From Bacillota bacterium (GTDB lineage Bacteria > Bacillota > Clostridia > Acetivibrionales > DSM-1351), in contig JAEWCZ010000066.1 of the NCBI GenBank assembly GCA_023390335.1, positions 682,001 through 746,000 on the forward strand: 64,000 bases of DNA. The letters run 5' to 3'. The stretch's first letter is position 1. The number at the start of each line of letters is the position of its first letter. The notes beneath the pieces are model-generated. The model made no database searches and was not told the origin of the DNA. It saw nothing but the letters and a program-made list of their open reading frames with translations. Positions 9,453 to 18,690 of this stretch are shown here, one piece after another. Position numbers and translations under genes: made by a program.

Positions 9453-9833
9453 TAGTTATTAACCTTACCTTTCGTAATGGTATCTTCTGTAATCGTTTGC
9501 ACAATAAACATGTGCTTTTCTTCAATATAAGTGTATAACAGATTTAACGGTTTGTGAAATACAAATTTAATAACAAATTTTATCTTGTATACAATGAACA
9601 AGTTGTATATAATAAAAAGTGGTGAGACTACTTGTTTTCAGGTATTATAACCAGGTAATATTAATAAATTTTTACTAAATCTTAAATAATATGAATATGT
9701 CAAAGTGCAATATTAACTTTTGTTGAATTGAAATGCCTTATCTACAAGATTTTCGGTTTGACGATTTTTAATGGGGCAAGATATAAAATAGCCCTGTTAA
9801 TATTGCGTAACAGTGAAAGGGGACTTTTGAAAC
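9453..9833. other. Divergent intergenic region upstream of pta
   Basis: About 380 A+T-rich bases between the divergent spermidine-synthase-like gene and pta. Apart from the candidate pta promoter at 9585-9613, I see no gene or clear RNA structure. The pta leader would be about 215 nt long. Confidence 0.6.
9585..9613 (+). promoter_or_regulatory. Candidate sigma-A promoter for pta-ackA
   Basis: TTGTAT at 9585-9590 and TATAAT at 9608-9613 with exactly 17 bp between them. The distance to the pta start is long, so a closer promoter cannot be excluded. Confidence 0.5.
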
Positions 9834-10829
9834 ATGAACTTTTTAGAGCAGATTGTAAGCAGAGCAAAAAAAGATATTAAAACAATAGTACTTCCTGAAA
9901 GTAATGATATCAGAACTTTGAAAGCTGCTGCAATGATTCAGGAGCAAGGAATTGCCAATATCGTACTTGTTGGTAACGAGGATGATATAAAGAAACTGGG
10001 TGGTGACCTGGATATATCAAAGGCTAAAATTGTTGATCCTGCAAACTTTGAAAGATTTGATGAGTATGTAAATACCCTGTATGAACTTAGGAAGGCAAAG
10101 GGAATGACTCCTGAAGAGGCAAGGAAAATATTATCTGAAAATCCTTTGTACTTCGGAATTATGATGGTAAAAATGGGCGAGGCTGACGGAATGGTTGCAG
10201 GAGCAATTAATTCAACTGCAAACACATTGAGGCCGGCTCTTCAAATATTAAAGACAGCACCCGGAGCAAAACTGGTATCCGCATTCTTTGTAATGGTTGT
10301 ACCGGACTGTGAATATGGAGAAAACGGAGTCTTTATTTACGGAGACAGCGGACTTGTTGAAAATCCAAATGCAGAAGAGCTTTCAGAAATAGCAATAGCT
10401 TCTTCAAAATCCTTCAAGAGCCTTGTACAGGCTGAACCTGTTGTTGCTATGCTATCATATTCAACATACGGCAGCGCAAAGAGTGTACTTACAGAAAAGG
10501 TTGTTGAAGCTACAAAACTTGCAAAGGAAAAAGCTCCGGAGCTTCAGCTCGACGGAGAATTGCAGGCAGATGCTGCTATCGTTCCTTCTGTTGGAGCATC
10601 AAAAGCACCGGGAAGCAATGTTGCAGGCAAGGCCAATGTATTAATATTCCCTGACTTGAACTGCGGTAATATATCTTATAAGCTAACACAAAGACTTGCA
10701 AAGGCAGAAGCTTACGGTCCTATTATTCAAGGTATTGCAAAACCTGTTAACGATCTTTCAAGAGGATGTAGCGCTGAGGATATAGTTGGTGTTGTTGCAA
10801 TCACATGTGTACAGGCTCAAAATTCTTAA
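9834..10829 (+). CDS. pta: Phosphate acetyltransferase
   Basis: 331 residues, the size of the short, single-domain Pta. Family segments include TIVLPESNDIRTLKAA, MMVKMGEADGMVAGA, LRPALQILKT and the C-terminal VLIFPDLNCGNISYKL. It converts acetyl-CoA and phosphate to acetyl phosphate and CoA, the first step of ATP-yielding acetate formation. AAAGGGGA precedes the ATG. ackA follows after 46 bp with its own ribosome binding site, so the pair forms the standard fermentative operon. Confidence 0.96.
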   Translation: MNFLEQIVSRAKKDIKTIVLPESNDIRTLKAAAMIQEQGIANIVLVGNEDDIKKLGGDLDISKAKIVDPANFERFDEYVNTLYELRKAKGMTPEEARKILSENPLYFGIMMVKMGEADGMVAGAINSTANTLRPALQILKTAPGAKLVSAFFVMVVPDCEYGENGVFIYGDSGLVENPNAEELSEIAIASSKSFKSLVQAEPVVAMLSYSTYGSAKSVLTEKVVEATKLAKEKAPELQLDGELQADAAIVPSVGASKAPGSNVAGKANVLIFPDLNCGNISYKLTQRLAKAEAYGPIIQGIAKPVNDLSRGCSAEDIVGVVAITCVQAQNS

Positions 10830-10875
10830 ATTTTATAAAAAATACGTTAACTATTATTAGGGAGATGAACTTACA

Positions 10876-12069
10876 ATGAAAGTTTTAGTTATAAATGCTG
10901 GAAGTTCTTCATTGAAATATCAATTAATCGATATGGCAAATGAAATAGTTCTTGCAAAAGGATTATGTGACAGAATAGGAATAGACAACTCATTTATAAA
11001 GCAATCAAGGGGTTCTGAAGAGGCCGTTGTTTTAAACAAGGAATTAAAGAATCACAAAGATGCTATAGAGGCTGTAATTAGTGCTCTTACAGATGATAAG
11101 ATCGGCGTTATAAAGAATATGTCCGAAATATCAGCAGTTGGGCACAGAATAGTACACGGTGGTGAAAAGTTCAACAGTTCTGTAGTTATAGACGAAAAGG
11201 TTATGGCAGCGGTAAGAGAATGTATAGACATAGCTCCTCTTCACAATCCTCCAAATATAATAGGTATAGAAGCTTGTCAGCAGATAATGCCAAACATACC
11301 AATGGTAGCTGTATTTGACACTACTTTCCATAGCTCAATGCCTGATTATGCATACCTTTATGCATTACCATATGAACTTTATGAAAAGTATGGTATAAGA
11401 AAATACGGTTTCCACGGTACATCACACAAGTATGTTGCAGAAAGAGCTGCAGCAATGCTTGATAAGCCGTTAAGCGAATTAAAGATAATTACATGTCATT
11501 TGGGTAACGGTTCAAGTATTTGTGCAGTAAATAAGGGTAAGTCAGTTGATACGTCAATGGGATTCACTCCTTTGCAGGGACTTGCGATGGGTACACGAAG
11601 CGGAACAATTGACCCTGAAGTTGTAACATTCCTCATGGAAAAGGAAAATCTAGATGTTAAGGGTATAAGTACTCTTTTAAATAAAAAGTCAGGTGTTTTG
11701 GGTGTATCCGGTGTAAGCAGTGATTTTAGAGATTTACATGATGCAGCTGATAAGGGAAACAGCAGAGCCGAACTTGCAATCAAGATTTTCTGTTATGGTG
11801 TTAAGAAATTCATCGGAGAGTACATTGCTATTATGAATGGTGTTGATGCAATTGTATTCACAGCAGGTGTGGGTGAGAATAACTCTATAGCAAGAAATAT
11901 GATTGTTAGTGATATGGATTTCTTTGGTATTAAAATAGACGAAGCAAAGAATAAGCTCAGAGGACAAGAAATTGATATTTCTGCTGAAGGTGCTAATGTA
12001 AGAACTCTTGTAATACCAACAAATGAAGAGCTTGCAATTGCAAAAGAAACCGTAAAATTTATAAAGTAA
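10876..12069 (+). CDS. ackA: Acetate kinase
   Basis: 397 residues, typical length. Family signatures are clear: VLVINAGSSSLKYQL at the N-terminus, GHRIVHGGEKF, VFDTTFHSSMPDYAY, YGFHGTSHKYV and CHLGNGSSICAV. It transfers phosphate from acetyl phosphate to ADP, giving acetate and ATP in the cytosol. Preceded by GGGAGATG and directly downstream of pta. Confidence 0.97.
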   Translation: MKVLVINAGSSSLKYQLIDMANEIVLAKGLCDRIGIDNSFIKQSRGSEEAVVLNKELKNHKDAIEAVISALTDDKIGVIKNMSEISAVGHRIVHGGEKFNSSVVIDEKVMAAVRECIDIAPLHNPPNIIGIEACQQIMPNIPMVAVFDTTFHSSMPDYAYLYALPYELYEKYGIRKYGFHGTSHKYVAERAAAMLDKPLSELKIITCHLGNGSSICAVNKGKSVDTSMGFTPLQGLAMGTRSGTIDPEVVTFLMEKENLDVKGISTLLNKKSGVLGVSGVSSDFRDLHDAADKGNSRAELAIKIFCYGVKKFIGEYIAIMNGVDAIVFTAGVGENNSIARNMIVSDMDFFGIKIDEAKNKLRGQEIDISAEGANVRTLVIPTNEELAIAKETVKFIK

Positions 12070-12147
12070 TTTACGACTAATATATATGTAAAAACAAGGC
12101 AATAATAGTAAAGTAATTAATAATATAATTTTACCGAAATTGAATTA

Positions 12148-12176
12148 TTGACAAAAGCTGCATTAGTTAGTATAAT
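12148..12176 (+). promoter_or_regulatory. Consensus sigma-A promoter for DUF177-rpmF
   Basis: TTGACA at 12148-12153 and TATAAT at 12171-12176, both perfect matches with a 17-bp spacer. Predicted start near 12183, about 23 bases before the first ATG. Confidence 0.85.
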
Positions 12177-12205
12177 ATCAGTTGTCGGTTTTCAAGAGGT
12201 TACTT

Positions 12206-12703
12206 ATGAGAGTAAATGTGTCTGATATTATTAAAACTGAAGGAGCAGGGATAGATATCAATTTTGTTGATGATCTGCCTAAGATACGGGAGTATGATAC
12301 TTCAGTAGAGTTTAAACCTTCTTTTAAGTTTACGGGGCGCATAGTTAATTTAGGTGGCCTGTTAAAGTTAAGTGGTGAGCTTCATTATGAATTTAGTGCA
12401 AACTGCCTCAGGTGTCTGAAACATTTAGATATGATTGAAGACATTGAGGTTGAAGAAAGCTTTATCGAGGTTTCAAAATCCGATGATGTTGATGCATATA
12501 CATTTGAAGGTAATGTTGTTGACATTGATAAGCCACTTATAGACAACATTATTCTTGCAATGCCCATGAAGATTGTATGCAGTGAAGACTGCAAAGGGTT
12601 ATGCAGGACTTGTGGAACCAATTTAAATATTAAAAGATGTAAATGTGATGAGCGAGAGATAGTAGACCCAAGGATGGAAATACTTAAAGATTATTTCAAG
12701 TAG
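12206..12703 (+). CDS. DUF177/YceD-family protein
   Basis: 165 residues from the ATG at 12206, chosen because AGAGGT lies just upstream; an earlier in-frame TTG at 12182 has no such site and would coincide with the transcription start. The C-terminal half has the paired-cysteine pattern of the family (ANCLRCL, CSEDCKGLCRTCGTNLN, CKC) that may bind zinc. The family is nearly always next to rpmF, and homologues are linked to 23S rRNA or ribosome assembly. Here rpmF follows after 43 bp. Confidence 0.85.
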   Translation: MRVNVSDIIKTEGAGIDINFVDDLPKIREYDTSVEFKPSFKFTGRIVNLGGLLKLSGELHYEFSANCLRCLKHLDMIEDIEVEESFIEVSKSDDVDAYTFEGNVVDIDKPLIDNIILAMPMKIVCSEDCKGLCRTCGTNLNIKRCKCDEREIVDPRMEILKDYFK

Positions 12704-12746
12704 GTTTCTACTTTGATGGTTGCATTATAGTAGGGAGGTGTTATTG

Positions 12747-12929
12747 ATGGCAAATCCAAAGCGTAGATGGTCCAAGGCAAGAACAGGTAAGAGAAGATCC
12801 CAGTGGAAGCTGGCATCACCAACTCTAGTAAGCTGCCCACAGTGTCATGTTTTCAAGCTGCCTCACAGGGTATGCGGTGAATGTGGATATTATGATGGCA
12901 AACAGGTAGTTAAAGTAGAAGCTAAATAA
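12747..12929 (+). CDS. rpmF: Ribosomal protein L32
   Basis: 60 residues beginning MANPKRRWSKARTGKRRSQW. The zinc ribbon is visible as CPQC and CGEC, the four-cysteine form of L32. The ATG at 12747 is preceded by GGGAGGTG; an earlier in-frame ATG at 12720 lacks a site. It is a component of the large ribosomal subunit and shares the promoter of the DUF177 gene. Confidence 0.96.
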   Translation: MANPKRRWSKARTGKRRSQWKLASPTLVSCPQCHVFKLPHRVCGECGYYDGKQVVKVEAK

Positions 12930-12942
12930 TAATATGTCATTA

Positions 12943-12974
12943 AAGCAGCAGGATGATATCTTGCTGCTTTTTGA
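12943..12974 (+). terminator. Terminator after rpmF
   Basis: AAGCAGCA and TGCTGCTT form the stem (about 12943-12969), followed by a run of T. Confidence 0.85.
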
Positions 12975-13081
12975 TTTCTACAAAAAAATTATTGACTATT
13001 TTTATTAGCAGATGCAAATGATAGGATAGAGCGAGAAATATTCGCTTGTTTATGAAAAATTAGTAGGATGGTGTTATAGCG

Positions 13082-14398
13082 TTGCATAACAAAATAAAAA
13101 TATGTATGGTTCAGTACGATAGCATAGCGGAAGAAGCCGGTGTTGAGGCAGGAGATTTTCTGTTGTCCATAAACAAGCAGAATATAAAGGATATTTTCGA
13201 TTATAGATATTATCAGGCTTCTGAGGAATTGCTGTTGGAGATTGAAAAACCTGACGGCGAGATATGGGAGATAGAAGTCGAAAAGGATGAGAATGAAGAT
13301 TTAGGATTGGAATTTGAGGATTCACTTATAGATGGAGCTAAAAGCTGCACCAACAAGTGTATTTTCTGTTTTATTGACCAGCTTCCTAAGGGAATGAGGG
13401 AAACAGTATACTTCAAGGATGATGATTCAAGACTTTCTTTCCTTACCGGAAACTATGTTACTCTCACTAATATAAAAAAAGAAGAGCTTGAGAGGATCAT
13501 ACATTATAGAATGTCACCTATAAATGTTTCTGTTCATACAACAAATCCTGATCTGCGTAAATTCATGTTGGGAAACAGGTTTGCAGGTGATGTTATGGAC
13601 AAAATAAGAATGTTGACGAATAATGGCATTGAGGTTAACTGTCAGATCGTTTTGTGTAGAAATATTAATGATAACCTTGAGTTGGACAAAACTATAGATG
13701 ATTTGACGCAACTGTATCCTTCCATAAATAGTGTTTCAATTGTACCGGTTGGTATAAGCAAACATAGGGAAGACTTGTATGAATTGAAGCCCTTTGATAT
13801 GGAAAGCAGTGCGAATGTTATAAATCAAGTACATAAATGGCAGAATAAACTATTGAAAGAGAAAGGTTCAAGAGTCATATACCTATCTGACGAGTTTTAT
13901 ATTAATGCGGGTACGGATATTCCCAAGTACAAGGACTATGAAGGTTTTCCGCAGATTGAAAATGGCGTGGGAATGGTGGCTTTGCTCAGGCAAGAAGTGA
14001 AGGAAGCTCTTAAAAATAAGAAAAAGCATATAAAGCCTACCCAACGGAAGGTAAGTATAGTAACCGGTAGACTTGTATATAAAAATATATTACAATTGGT
14101 AGATGAAATAAAAAATGTATATAATGGTTTGGAAGTCAATGTTTATGATATAGAAAATGTTTTTTTTGGTTCCAATGTAACTGTTACTGGCTTGCTTACT
14201 GGACAAGATATTGTCAAGCAGCTGAAAGGCCGTGATTTGGGACAGGAGCTTTTAATAAGCAGGAATATGCTGCGAGCCGGAGAACATGTCCTCCTTGACG
14301 ATTATACTGTTGAACGTATGGAAGAGGAGCTTGATATTCAAATCAGAATTGTTGATAGCTCCGGAAGTGATTTTGTAAATGCATTGATTGGAAATTAG
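13082..14398 (+). CDS. PDZ and DUF512 radical SAM-type protein
   Basis: 438 residues from a TTG with AGGATGG upstream. The N-terminus is PDZ-like (DSIAEEAGVEAGDFLLSINK). Next comes CTNKCIFCFIDQ, a CX3CX2C cluster typical of radical SAM Fe4S4 binding. The C-terminal part is the DUF512 domain with VSIVTGRLVYKN and VTGLLTGQDIVKQLKG. The reaction is not established. In Clostridia the gene commonly sits just before der, as here (56-bp gap), so it may be linked to ribosome assembly or envelope lipid genes only by synteny. Confidence 0.85.
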   Translation: MHNKIKICMVQYDSIAEEAGVEAGDFLLSINKQNIKDIFDYRYYQASEELLLEIEKPDGEIWEIEVEKDENEDLGLEFEDSLIDGAKSCTNKCIFCFIDQLPKGMRETVYFKDDDSRLSFLTGNYVTLTNIKKEELERIIHYRMSPINVSVHTTNPDLRKFMLGNRFAGDVMDKIRMLTNNGIEVNCQIVLCRNINDNLELDKTIDDLTQLYPSINSVSIVPVGISKHREDLYELKPFDMESSANVINQVHKWQNKLLKEKGSRVIYLSDEFYINAGTDIPKYKDYEGFPQIENGVGMVALLRQEVKEALKNKKKHIKPTQRKVSIVTGRLVYKNILQLVDEIKNVYNGLEVNVYDIENVFFGSNVTVTGLLTGQDIVKQLKGRDLGQELLISRNMLRAGEHVLLDDYTVERMEEELDIQIRIVDSSGSDFVNALIGN

Positions 14399-14454
14399 TT
14401 ATTGTATATAAATAAATTAATTTTATTGTTAAATTTAACGTGGAGGTGTAGTAT

Positions 14455-15780
14455 TTGGGTAAACCTGTTGTAGCAGTCGTTGGAAGACCTAATGTCGGTA
14501 AATCTACCTTTTTTAATTACCTGGCAGGCAGCAGAATTTCTATTGTTGAAGATACTCCTGGCGTAACAAGAGACAGGATATATACCGAGATAGAGTGGAG
14601 AAGCACTAAGTTTACATTAATAGATACAGGAGGAATTGAACCTTATTCCGAGGATATTATTATGCAGCAAATGAAGCGTCAGGCTGAAATTGCTATTGAA
14701 ACAGCGGACGTTATCATTTTTATGGTGGATGCAAAGGATGGAATGACAGCTACCGACAAAGAAGTTGCAACCATGCTTAGAAAATCGCAGAAGCCTGTTG
14801 TACTATGTGTAAACAAGGTTGACAGGGTTGGTGACCCGCCTCCGGATGTATATGAATTTTATAACCTAGGTATGGGTGATATGCAGATTATTTCTTCCGT
14901 ACATGGTCTTGGAATGGGTGATTTGCTTGATGCAGTTTTTGAACATTTTCCTGAAGATGTTGATGAAGAAGAGGACGAGGATGTTATAAAGGTGGCTGTT
15001 GTAGGAAAGCCTAATGCAGGAAAATCTTCACTGATCAATTCAATTCTTGGTGAAAACCGGGTTATTGTAAGCAATATCCCGGGTACTACAAGAGACGCTA
15101 TCGATACTCATGTAGAAAAGGATGGACAGAAGTACACTTTTATTGATACTGCGGGAATAAGAAAAAGAAGCAAAATTAACGAGTCAATTGAAAAGTACAG
15201 TACAATCAGATCATGGACTGCAATTGAACGTGCAGACGTTTGCCTTATTTTGATTGATGCCGAAGATGGTGTAACCGAGCAGGATACAAAGATTGCGGGT
15301 TATGCACACCAACAGGGAAAAGCCTCAATCATAGTTATAAATAAATGGGATTTAATTGAAAAACAGACAGGTACGCTCGAGGAATACAGGAAAGTAGTAC
15401 ATGAAAAGCTTGGGTTTATGACCTATGCTCCGGTGCTCTTTATATCTGCAAAAACGGGACAAAGGGTAAATAAAATTTACGACCTAATCAAGTTCGTTGC
15501 CGACCAGGCAGCCTTCCGTATTTCTACAGGAATGTTGAATGACCTCGTAAATGAAGCTGTCGCTATGGTTCAGCCTCCGTCAGACAAGGGTAAGAGGTTA
15601 AAGATATACTATATGACTCAGGCTGGTGTAAAGCCACCGTCATTTGTTGTATTTGTTAATGATTTGGAATTGTTCCATTATTCTTATGAACGTTATTTAG
15701 AGAATCAGCTGAGAAAGAATTTTGGATTTGAGGGAACTCCCATAAGATTTATCCATAGACAACGTGAAAAGGAAGATTAA
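14455..15780 (+). CDS. der: Ribosome-assembly GTPase Der (EngA)
   Basis: 441 residues with two tandem GTPase domains. P-loops are GRPNVGKS (about residue 10) and GKPNAGKS (about 183). DTPGVTRDR, NIPGTTRDAID, NKVD and NKWDL mark the other G motifs. A C-terminal KH-like domain ends in IRFIHRQREKED. It acts in maturation of the 50S subunit. The start is a TTG preceded by GGAGGTG. It is part of a DUF512-der-plsY-gpsA run. Confidence 0.96.
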   Translation: MGKPVVAVVGRPNVGKSTFFNYLAGSRISIVEDTPGVTRDRIYTEIEWRSTKFTLIDTGGIEPYSEDIIMQQMKRQAEIAIETADVIIFMVDAKDGMTATDKEVATMLRKSQKPVVLCVNKVDRVGDPPPDVYEFYNLGMGDMQIISSVHGLGMGDLLDAVFEHFPEDVDEEEDEDVIKVAVVGKPNAGKSSLINSILGENRVIVSNIPGTTRDAIDTHVEKDGQKYTFIDTAGIRKRSKINESIEKYSTIRSWTAIERADVCLILIDAEDGVTEQDTKIAGYAHQQGKASIIVINKWDLIEKQTGTLEEYRKVVHEKLGFMTYAPVLFISAKTGQRVNKIYDLIKFVADQAAFRISTGMLNDLVNEAVAMVQPPSDKGKRLKIYYMTQAGVKPPSFVVFVNDLELFHYSYERYLENQLRKNFGFEGTPIRFIHRQREKED

Positions 15781-15854
15781 TATTGCATAGCAGAGAGATA
15801 GTGGATTTACATCTTTAAAATGATTTTCAGCCTATTAGGCTTATGGAGGGTAAG

Positions 15855-16493
15855 ATGGGTCTTTTTTCAATAAAGATTTTATTGGTTATAATAATCGGTT
15901 ATCTCCTTGGAAGTTTGAATACTTCCATTATTGTTGGGAAAATCTACGGAACAGATATACGCAAGCATGGCAGCGGCAATGCCGGAATGACAAATACATT
16001 GAGGACACTGGGAAAAACAGCAGCGGTACTTGTAATATTCGGAGATATTCTTAAAGGAGTTTTATCATATATTATTGGTAACGTGATTATTAATTCCATA
16101 CCTGCTTCAATTACATTGTCTATTTCAGGAATAGGCGGTATGGTTGGCGGTATCGCGGCTATAGCAGGACATAATTGGCCGGTGTATTTTGGATTTAAAG
16201 GCGGAAAGGGTATTCTGACTTCATTTTCTGTGGTAATGATGATGGATTGGAAACTTGGCCTTATTCTCCTTGGTGTATTTGTTATAATAGTAGCAATTAC
16301 AAGATATGTATCTCTAGGGTCAATAATAGCCTGTGTAGCCTTTCCCATAGGGGCTGCCATAAAAGGTAACAGTCCAATTTTTATAATATTTGCGGCGATA
16401 CTGTCAATATTGGCAATTGCCCGGCATAATGGCAATATTAAAAGACTTTTGAACGGAACAGAACACAAAATTGGTGAAAAGAAAAAAGCTTGA
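15855..16493 (+). CDS. plsY: Acyl-phosphate:glycerol-3-phosphate acyltransferase
   Basis: 212 residues from the ATG at 15855, selected because GGAGGG lies at 15845-15850; an ATG at 15843 would overlap that site. It is a multi-helix membrane protein with the PlsY motifs GYLLGSLNTS, HGSGNAGMTNTLRTLG and GHNWPVYFGFKGGKG. It acylates glycerol-3-phosphate at position 1 to begin phospholipid synthesis. gpsA, which makes the substrate, follows after 35 bp, giving a coherent lipid pair. Confidence 0.94.
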   Translation: MGLFSIKILLVIIIGYLLGSLNTSIIVGKIYGTDIRKHGSGNAGMTNTLRTLGKTAAVLVIFGDILKGVLSYIIGNVIINSIPASITLSISGIGGMVGGIAAIAGHNWPVYFGFKGGKGILTSFSVVMMMDWKLGLILLGVFVIIVAITRYVSLGSIIACVAFPIGAAIKGNSPIFIIFAAILSILAIARHNGNIKRLLNGTEHKIGEKKKA

Positions 16494-16528
16494 TTTATAT
16501 ATAACTTTATTGGTATAGGGAGGCAAAC

Positions 16529-17524
16529 ATGAATAGAAGTATAGCAATTGTTGGTGCGGGAAGCATGGGTACGGCAATGGCGGTATTGTTATCAGGGAAC
16601 GGTAACAAGGTTAGATTGTGGTCACCCATAGTAGAAGAAGTAGAGATGTTAAAGAAGAACCGGGAGCATATTACAAGACTTCCTGGCGTGAAAGTAGCGG
16701 AAAGTGTTGAATTTACAAATGATATCAAAGAGGCATGCCGTGAAGCGGAAGTAGTTGTATTGGCTGTTCCATCACAAACTACAAGGCAGAACTGCAAAAC
16801 ACTTGCAGGGATTATCTCCAAGGATACAGTTGTTGTAACCTGTTCAAAGGGAATTGAAAATGAAACCTGTAAATTACTTTCAGAAATAATGAAAGAGGAG
16901 CTGCCTGACAATAACGTAGCAGTATTATCAGGACCAAGTCATGCAGAGGAAATAGGAAGGGATATACCTACTACTGTGGTAGCTGCTTGTGAAAACATAG
17001 AAATTGCTGAGTTCCTTCAGGATTTGTTTATGACTCCGAACTTCAGAGTCTATACAAATACGGATGTTGTAGGTGTTGAACTGGGAGGAGCTCTTAAAAA
17101 TATTATTGCCTTGTGTGCCGGTATCTCAGATGGCCTTGGATATGGAGACAACACAAAGGCTGCTCTTATGACCAGGGGAATTGCTGAAATATCCAGACTG
17201 GGTGTTGCCATGGGAGGGAATGCGGATACTTTTTCAGGACTTACGGGAGTAGGGGATCTGATAGTAACCTGTACAAGTATGCATAGCAGAAACAGAAGAG
17301 CAGGGATACTCATTGGTCAGGGAAAAAGCGTACAGCAGGCATTGGATGAAGTAAATATGGTTGTTGAAGGCGTGGCAACCACAAAGCCTGCATATGATCT
17401 TGCCAAAAAACTTGGTGTTTCAATGCCTATAACAGAAGAAGCATACAAGATACTTTTTGAGAACAAAGACCCAAGAAGTGCTGTAGGGGCTTTAATGACC
17501 AGAAATAAAAAGACAGAAATGTAA
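16529..17524 (+). CDS. gpsA: Glycerol-3-phosphate dehydrogenase (NAD(P)+)
   Basis: 331 residues. The N-terminal Rossmann motif is IVGAGSMGTAMAVLL. Other family segments are LSGPSHAEEIGRDIPTTVV, GALKNIIALCAGISDGL and GLTGVGDLIVTC. It reduces dihydroxyacetone phosphate to sn-glycerol-3-phosphate in the cytosol. GGGAGG precedes the ATG. It is the last gene of the run starting with the DUF512 gene. Confidence 0.96.
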   Translation: MNRSIAIVGAGSMGTAMAVLLSGNGNKVRLWSPIVEEVEMLKKNREHITRLPGVKVAESVEFTNDIKEACREAEVVVLAVPSQTTRQNCKTLAGIISKDTVVVTCSKGIENETCKLLSEIMKEELPDNNVAVLSGPSHAEEIGRDIPTTVVAACENIEIAEFLQDLFMTPNFRVYTNTDVVGVELGGALKNIIALCAGISDGLGYGDNTKAALMTRGIAEISRLGVAMGGNADTFSGLTGVGDLIVTCTSMHSRNRRAGILIGQGKSVQQALDEVNMVVEGVATTKPAYDLAKKLGVSMPITEEAYKILFENKDPRSAVGALMTRNKKTEM

Positions 17525-17538
17525 CAAATATTGATGAA

Positions 17539-17576
17539 AGGGTTGCCACCGATGAATTGGAGGGCAGCCCTTTTTT
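17539..17576 (+). terminator. Terminator after gpsA
   Basis: AGGGTTGCC at 17539 pairs with the arm ending GGGCAGCCCT near 17570, followed by six T. Confidence 0.85.
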
Positions 17577-17580
17577 AGCT

Positions 17581-17606
17581 AAAAAAAAGCTGCTCAAAAG
17601 AGCAGC
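17581..17606 (-). terminator. Terminator of the NlpC/P60 gene
   Basis: GCTGCTC (17589-17595) pairs with GAGCAGC (17600-17606) around an AAAA loop. In minus-strand reading it is followed by eight T. It lies back to back with the gpsA terminator. Confidence 0.88.
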
Positions 17607-17614
17607 CCTAAAAA

Positions 17615-18322
17615 TTATACTATAACTCGTCTTGCTTTCATAAAATTGTTTGCATAGTACCCGGATGTTATATCAGAAATTATAACCTTACGGGTAGAAC
17701 TTCCTGATGCCGCATGGATAAATTGTCCGCCGCCAATATATATTCCCACATGGCTAATACTGTTGTGACCTCCGTCCGTGTCAAAGAAGACCAAATCACC
17801 TACACTCAAGTCCTGACTTGAAATACTTCTACCTTGAGTTGCCTGACTGGAAGCTACTCTCTCCAATGAAATATCAAAGTGCTTAAAGACATACTGTACA
17901 AATCCTGAGCAGTCAAAGCCCTTGGGAGTTGTACCTCCATAAACATACTCTGTACCCAATAAAGTTTTGGAAAACTTAACTATCTGCTCTGATAAATCGG
18001 TAGAAATTTCAGACGGCTTGTCCGATGTATCTGCATCGGAATTATTGGTAAGGGCAATGTACTGGCTGAATGCCCAACCTGTTTCGCCATCTGATGTTTT
18101 TACTTTTAACCAATCACCTGAGCTTTCAAGAATACTGAGTTTATCCCCTCTAGACATACTTCCTATGACCTTTGAAGATGTTCCTGGATCACTTCGGAGA
18201 TTCAGAACAGATGCGGACACTGTTCCTGCTTGAATTTCATCAGCAAAAGATGAAAATGCAAACAATCCCAGACACAACACCAAGGTTGCTGCGCCGGAAA
18301 TTATTTTCTTTAGTTGTAACAT
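17615..18322 (-). CDS. Secreted SH3b-NlpC/P60 peptidoglycan hydrolase
   Basis: 235 residues. A signal peptide (hydrophobic GAATLVLCLGLFAFSSFA) is followed by an SH3b domain (about 30-95, SVLNLRSDPGTSSKVIG and GWAFSQYI). The NlpC/P60 domain (about 115-235) has its catalytic Cys in KGFDCSGFVQYVF and His in HNSISHVGIYIGGGQFIHA. It should cleave stem peptides in the cell wall. The gene has its own terminator and a c-di-AMP riboswitch in its leader, so its expression is likely tied to envelope or osmotic signalling. AGGAGG precedes the ATG. Confidence 0.93.
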   Translation of the reverse strand: MLQLKKIISGAATLVLCLGLFAFSSFADEIQAGTVSASVLNLRSDPGTSSKVIGSMSRGDKLSILESSGDWLKVKTSDGETGWAFSQYIALTNNSDADTSDKPSEISTDLSEQIVKFSKTLLGTEYVYGGTTPKGFDCSGFVQYVFKHFDISLERVASSQATQGRSISSQDLSVGDLVFFDTDGGHNSISHVGIYIGGGQFIHAASGSSTRKVIISDITSGYYANNFMKARRVIV

Positions 18323-18335
18323 TTTAGCCTCCTAT

Positions 18336-18508
18336 TTATGGCTTCCGAAGTTAGCTGTCGGGTTCGGGTAATAGGATCGCCCTACGAGAAAGACAAAGAT
18401 GATTATTACAAAAATGTTAATTATATGTATACGTTCTATTTGTCTTTTTCGATTAGCCCCAAAATTGGTTCCTCCGTACCTCGTTTTAAGAGGATTCAGC
18501 CTTTTATA
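18336..18508 (-). ncRNA. Cyclic di-AMP riboswitch (ydaO/yuaA class)
   Basis: Minus-strand reading from about 18508 gives the class signatures in order: GGCTGAATCCTC, then ACGGAGGAACC, GGGGCTAATCG, a variable segment, GTAGGGCGATCCTATTACCC, then GAACCCGACAGCTAACTTCG close to the start codon. These match the conserved ydaO elements as I recall them. The class binds c-di-AMP and usually turns expression off. NlpC/P60 hydrolases are among its best-known targets, and one lies 14 bp downstream. Confidence 0.9.
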
Positions 18509-18512
18509 AGAA

Positions 18513-18542
18513 ATTATATCGTGGATTGTTTGTTAATGTCAA
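18513..18542 (-). promoter_or_regulatory. Sigma-A promoter of the riboswitch-NlpC/P60 unit
   Basis: On the minus strand TTGACA (18537-18542) and TATAAT (18513-18518) are perfect matches with an 18-bp spacer, immediately upstream of the riboswitch. Confidence 0.85.
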
Positions 18543-18690
18543 TTATTGTTGATGGTTATATAAGGGTACATTTTCAATTTATTTATTTTTTTGTAATAAT
18601 AACTTTTCTCGGACATATATTTAATATTGAAAAAGACAATATACATAGTCCGTAAGGAAGTGTGTAACAATATAGGGGAGGGTTCTAAGG

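Noticed and set aside
9256..9525. Minus-strand ORF overlapping the spermidine-synthase-like gene start
   Set aside because: It shadows a well-supported gene in another frame and has no family motifs.
18610..18650. Possible sigma-E promoter for spoIVA
   Set aside because: A TATACATA at 18640-18647 resembles the -10 box, but no -35 box of the right sequence lies 13-15 bp upstream; spacing for the candidates is 11 or 18. Sigma-E control is expected from biology but not shown here.
18338..18655. Plus-strand ORF of 105 codons upstream of spoIVA
   Set aside because: It runs antisense through the c-di-AMP riboswitch and its promoter, has no ribosome binding site and no recognisable protein features.
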